Source: an uncultured Marinosulfonomonas sp. (lineage in GTDB: Bacteria > Pseudomonadota > Alphaproteobacteria > Rhodobacterales > Rhodobacteraceae). From it: DNA of 8,164 nt. Every line of letters starts with the position of its first letter. Position 1 is the first letter of the stretch. Position numbers and translations under genes: made by a program. This document shows positions 5,834-8,164 of the stretch, in pieces. The notes beneath the pieces are model-generated. The model was not told the DNA's origin, did not search any database, and worked only from the letters and a program-made list of their open reading frames with translations. Location: positions 1-8,164 of the forward strand of contig CAMZKY010000012.1 in the NCBI GenBank assembly GCA_947311455.1, written 5' to 3'.

Positions 5834-6295
5834 ATGAGCAACACCAAATCCAAGCTGGATCTACATCTGATATTCCCCTGTTCGGATTTGGCCGTTCGGG
5901 CCACCTTACTTAATTTGTCGCAAAAGCTTGCAGACTACGGCCTATCACAAGAAGAAATTGGTAGTGTTGAATTGGTATTGGCCGAGGTGATGAACAATAT
6001 TGTCGAACACGCGTATAAAGACGTGCAAAACGGTATCATTGATCTAAAAATTACAATGGAAAAGAATGGGCTGAATTTTACAGTATCCGACACGGGCCAC
6101 CCCATGCCCAAAGGCGAAATTCCGATGGGCAATCGCGCGCTTTTGGATTGTGAACTGGATGCGCTGCCCGAAGGCGGGTTTGGTTGGTTTCTCATTCGCG
6201 ATCTCGCGCGTGAGCTACGATATCAACGGCGCGGCAATAAAAATGAACTCACCTTCCGAATATCTGTCGGATTGCCCGAAATTCTCGACGGATAG
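5834..6295 (+). CDS. RsbW/SpoIIAB-like anti-sigma factor and serine kinase (GHKL ATPase)
   Basis: This 153-residue protein is a single HATPase_c_2 domain. The N box is EVMNNIVEHAY (51-61), with E51 and N55 in the usual magnesium/ATP positions. The G1 box is SDTGHPMP (85-92). The G2 box is GGFGWFLIRDLA (114-125). Proteins of this family bind and hold a sigma factor or other partner. They also phosphorylate their STAS antagonist on serine, here probably the product of the gene just upstream. The length matches RsbW and SpoIIAB (about 140-160). ATG 5834 is chosen over ATG 5780, which would overlap the STAS gene and add a polar stretch absent from the family. No PP2C phosphatase or sigma factor gene lies in the window, so the regulated target is unknown. 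Confidence 0.88.
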   Translation: MSNTKSKLDLHLIFPCSDLAVRATLLNLSQKLADYGLSQEEIGSVELVLAEVMNNIVEHAYKDVQNGIIDLKITMEKNGLNFTVSDTGHPMPKGEIPMGNRALLDCELDALPEGGFGWFLIRDLARELRYQRRGNKNELTFRISVGLPEILDG

Positions 6296-6400
6296 ACAAC
6301 TGTGTGCATTTTTAAGGGAAATTCATTCAAACCAGGCCGAAAAACCGTATTCTTGCCGTAATTTCAGCAAACCTCTGCCCAAGTCAAACGCCATAAAGCA

Positions 6401-6423
6401 AGGGTAGCTGCATTAGCTTCCCT
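6401..6423 (+). repeat. Small hairpin upstream of the large inverted repeat
   Basis: AGGG-T-AGCT (6401-6409) pairs with AGCT-T-CCCT (6415-6423) around the five-base loop GCATT, leaving one T-T mismatch. No T tract follows. The last three bases are shared with the left arm of the next hairpin, so the two stems compete slightly. It may belong to the end of the STAS-kinase transcript. Confidence 0.4.
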
Positions 6424-6466
6424 CGACGTCGCGTTAACAGCCCCCACCTAATTCGCGGCGTCGAGG
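6421..6466. terminator. Large inverted repeat (13-bp stem), possible atypical transcription end or structured RNA element
   Basis: CCTCGACGTCGCG (6421-6433) pairs with CGCGGCGTCGAGG (6454-6466) over 13 positions. All are Watson-Crick except one G-U pair, and the loop is 20 bases. It lies 126 bases after the kinase gene and 96 bases before the GGT-family gene. No T run follows on either strand, so it is not a classical intrinsic terminator. It could still end transcription with Rho, protect an RNA 3' end, or be a protein site. The stem is seen directly; calling it a terminator is a guess from position. Confidence 0.45.
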
Positions 6467-6513
6467 CAATCCAGCAGCCACATCCCGTAATAGATTGATC
6501 CAAACAATTCAGT

Positions 6514-6541
6514 TTGACTTTCCCGCTTTACCCCATAGGCT
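6514..6541 (+). promoter_or_regulatory. Candidate promoter of the GGT-family gene
   Basis: TTGACT (6514-6519, five of six matches) is followed after 16 bases by TAGGCT (6536-6541), a poor -10 box. Initiation near 6548 would leave a leader of about 14 bases containing the ribosome site. The weak -10 keeps confidence low. Confidence 0.3.
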
Positions 6542-6552
6542 TTGGTAAAAGT

Positions 6553-6557
6553 GAGGG
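6553..6557 (+). promoter_or_regulatory. Ribosome binding site that fixes the GGT-family start
   Basis: GAGGG ends four bases before ATG 6562. The TTG at 6514 in the same frame has no ribosome site and coincides with a -35-like box, so ATG 6562 is preferred. Confidence 0.75.
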
Positions 6558-6561
6558 TTCT

Positions 6562-8148
6562 ATGCGCGATTTCCATCTTCCTGGTCGGTCTGCCGTCTAT
6601 TCCACCAATGGCATGTGCGCAACATCGCATCCATTGGCCGCCAAAGTTGCTGTGCAAATGTTAGAAGCCGGCGGAAACGCTGTTGATGCCGCTATTGCCG
6701 GTGCTGTTTTGCTGGGCATTTGCGAGCCGCAAAGCACGGGGATCGGCGGCGATTGCTTTATCCTTCTGAATCAACCTGATTCTGATGATATTATAGCCTT
6801 AAATGGCTCGGGGCGTTCAGCGATGGGATTGGACGCCGAAAAAATACGTGCCAAAGGCCACAAATCTATCCCGTTAGAAAGTGTGGATGCGGTGAATATC
6901 CCGGGTGCGATTGATGCGTTTTGCCGCCTGTCCAAAGATTATGGAAAACTTGGGTTAAAAGCCTCACTTGCGCCCGCCATCCATTACGCAGAGGCGGGTG
7001 TGCCGGTTGCGCCGCGCGCCGGATTTGACTGGGCCAATAATGCCAAACGCCTATCGGGGGATGCGCGCAAATTTTATCTGAACAATGGCAAACCCCTTAT
7101 CGCAGGTGATATTTTTCGCGCCCCGATGCAGGCCAAAGTTTTGCGCGAAATTGCCATGCATGGGCGCGACGGATTTTATCAAGGTAAAGTAGCCGAAGAT
7201 ATGGTGAATTCCCTGAATGCGATGGGCGGCAGCCACAGTTTGGATGATTTCGCCGCAATCCAATGCGCATACACCACCCCGATTTCCGGCCATTACAAAG
7301 ATATTGAACTGGTCGAGCATCCGCCAAACGGCCAAGGTGCAACCGCAATTCTGATGGCCAATATGCTAAGCCATTTTGATTTACCCGCCCTTGATCCTTT
7401 TGGCGCAAAACGTGCCCATATCGAGGCCGAAGTGGCCAAACTGGCCTATGATGCCCGCAATCGGTTTATCGCAGATCCTGATTATATGAGCCGTCTGGAT
7501 CATATGCTTGCCCCTGAAACGGCAGAAAATCTGGCAGGGTTGATTGATCCCGATCGCGCCATGAGTAATCCGGCCAAATCGTCGGGTGCCATCCATAAAG
7601 ACACTGTTTACCTCACCGTGGTCGACAAAGACCGCATGTCGGTTTCACTGATTTATTCAATATTCTACGCGTTTGGATCGGGGCTTGCCTCCTCCAAATA
7701 CGGGATCAATTTCCAAAATCGCGGCGCCGGCTTTACCCTTGAAAAAGGTCACCCGAACGAGGCCGCAGGCGGCAAGCGCTCGATGCACACCATTATTCCG
7801 GCGATGCTGAAACAAAACGGCAAGGTGATCCTGCCATTCGGAGTGATGGGCGGGGCATATCAGGCCAACGGGCATGCGCGATTTGTCAGCAATCTGGTGG
7901 ATTATAACCTTGATTTGCAAACCGTCATCGATGCCCCGCGCAGCTTTGCCGATCTTGAAACCGGCACTTTGAATGTGGAGCGGGGATATTCTGATAAGGT
8001 GCGTCAGGAACTGGCCGATATGGGGCATAACGTGATGGTGCCCGGCCCTGCGATTGGTGGTGCGCAGGCGATCAGAATTGATCATGAAAAAGGTATTCTG
8101 ATTGGCGCATCTGATCCACGAAAAGATGGCTGCGCGCTTGGGTATTAG
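6562..8148 (+). CDS. Gamma-glutamyltransferase-family protein, atypical YwrD-like (Ntn hydrolase)
   Basis: This 528-residue protein shows the GGT family pattern. AGGNAVDAAIA (36-46) and GIGGDCF (60-66) mark the N-terminal half. The self-cleavage site and nucleophile is T348 in DTVYLTVVD, matching the TTHYSVVD region of E. coli Ggt. FGSGL (371-375) follows, and the oxyanion-hole glycines are probably G430-G431 in FGVMGGAYQ. R85 in NGSGRSA sits where E. coli has its substrate-binding arginine, but the next residue is serine and not glutamate. The NNxMDDF motif, whose aspartate holds the glutamyl amino group, is replaced by QNRGAGF (385-391). This matches the YwrD-like branch as I remember it. 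The family self-cleaves into two subunits and hydrolyses or transfers acyl groups from glutathione-like amides or acylated drugs; the substrate here is uncertain. No signal peptide is seen, so it is probably cytoplasmic. ATG 6562 is chosen for its GAGGG site. Confidence 0.87.
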   Translation: MRDFHLPGRSAVYSTNGMCATSHPLAAKVAVQMLEAGGNAVDAAIAGAVLLGICEPQSTGIGGDCFILLNQPDSDDIIALNGSGRSAMGLDAEKIRAKGHKSIPLESVDAVNIPGAIDAFCRLSKDYGKLGLKASLAPAIHYAEAGVPVAPRAGFDWANNAKRLSGDARKFYLNNGKPLIAGDIFRAPMQAKVLREIAMHGRDGFYQGKVAEDMVNSLNAMGGSHSLDDFAAIQCAYTTPISGHYKDIELVEHPPNGQGATAILMANMLSHFDLPALDPFGAKRAHIEAEVAKLAYDARNRFIADPDYMSRLDHMLAPETAENLAGLIDPDRAMSNPAKSSGAIHKDTVYLTVVDKDRMSVSLIYSIFYAFGSGLASSKYGINFQNRGAGFTLEKGHPNEAAGGKRSMHTIIPAMLKQNGKVILPFGVMGGAYQANGHARFVSNLVDYNLDLQTVIDAPRSFADLETGTLNVERGYSDKVRQELADMGHNVMVPGPAIGGAQAIRIDHEKGILIGASDPRKDGCALGY

Positions 8149-8164
8149 TTTAGTTGAAATTGCA

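Noticed and set aside
6514..6561. TTG as start of the GGT-family gene
   Set aside because: It has no ribosome site and the added residues do not match the family. ATG 6562 has GAGGG at the right distance.
7657..8085. 142-codon minus-strand open frame
   Set aside because: It is antisense to the catalytic half of the GGT-family gene.
1..8164. Insertion sequence, phage, CRISPR or toxin-antitoxin content
   Set aside because: No transposase, integrase, long terminal repeat, spaced direct repeat array or small gene pair of that kind is visible. The tRNA has no repeated 3' end nearby that would mark an integrated element.

Overview
The window reads as an ordinary chromosomal segment of an alphaproteobacterium, most likely a moderate-GC member of the Rhodobacterales/Roseobacter group. 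This rests on the style of the thiolase, the GGT-family protein and the elongator tRNA-Met, and on gene organisation. It is an inference from remembered family resemblance; no database search was run. I found no insertion sequence, prophage gene, CRISPR array or clear genomic-island boundary.

Left part (1-3151): the tail of a plus-strand C-methyltransferase meets, end to end, a two-gene minus-strand operon. That operon encodes a DegT/DnrJ/EryC1/StrS-type PLP aminotransferase followed by a thiamine-diphosphate enzyme of the acetolactate-synthase superfamily. Together these three activities (C-methylation, sugar amination, two-carbon addition or other carboligation) look like the edge of a cluster that builds an unusual nucleotide sugar for a surface glycan. 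The substrate cannot be read from the sequence.

Middle (3152-5371): a 312-base non-coding stretch leads into a plus-strand elongator tRNA-Met with a recognisable promoter. A minus-strand pair follows: a thiolase (acetyl-CoA C-acetyl/acyltransferase) and a free-methionine-(R)-sulfoxide reductase. Stop and start overlap as TAATG, so the two are probably translationally coupled.

Right part (5372-8164): a short divergent control region with several small repeats precedes a compact partner-switching module. This is a STAS anti-sigma-factor antagonist and an RsbW-like anti-sigma/serine kinase ATPase. After it comes a region with two adjacent hairpins, one with a 13-bp stem. The last gene is a gamma-glutamyltransferase-family protein that keeps the catalytic threonine but lacks the classical glutamate-binding motif.

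No single new system stands out. The best leads are the glycan-sugar trio, the partner-switch module without its phosphatase or sigma factor, the double-hairpin intergenic region and the atypical GGT homologue.
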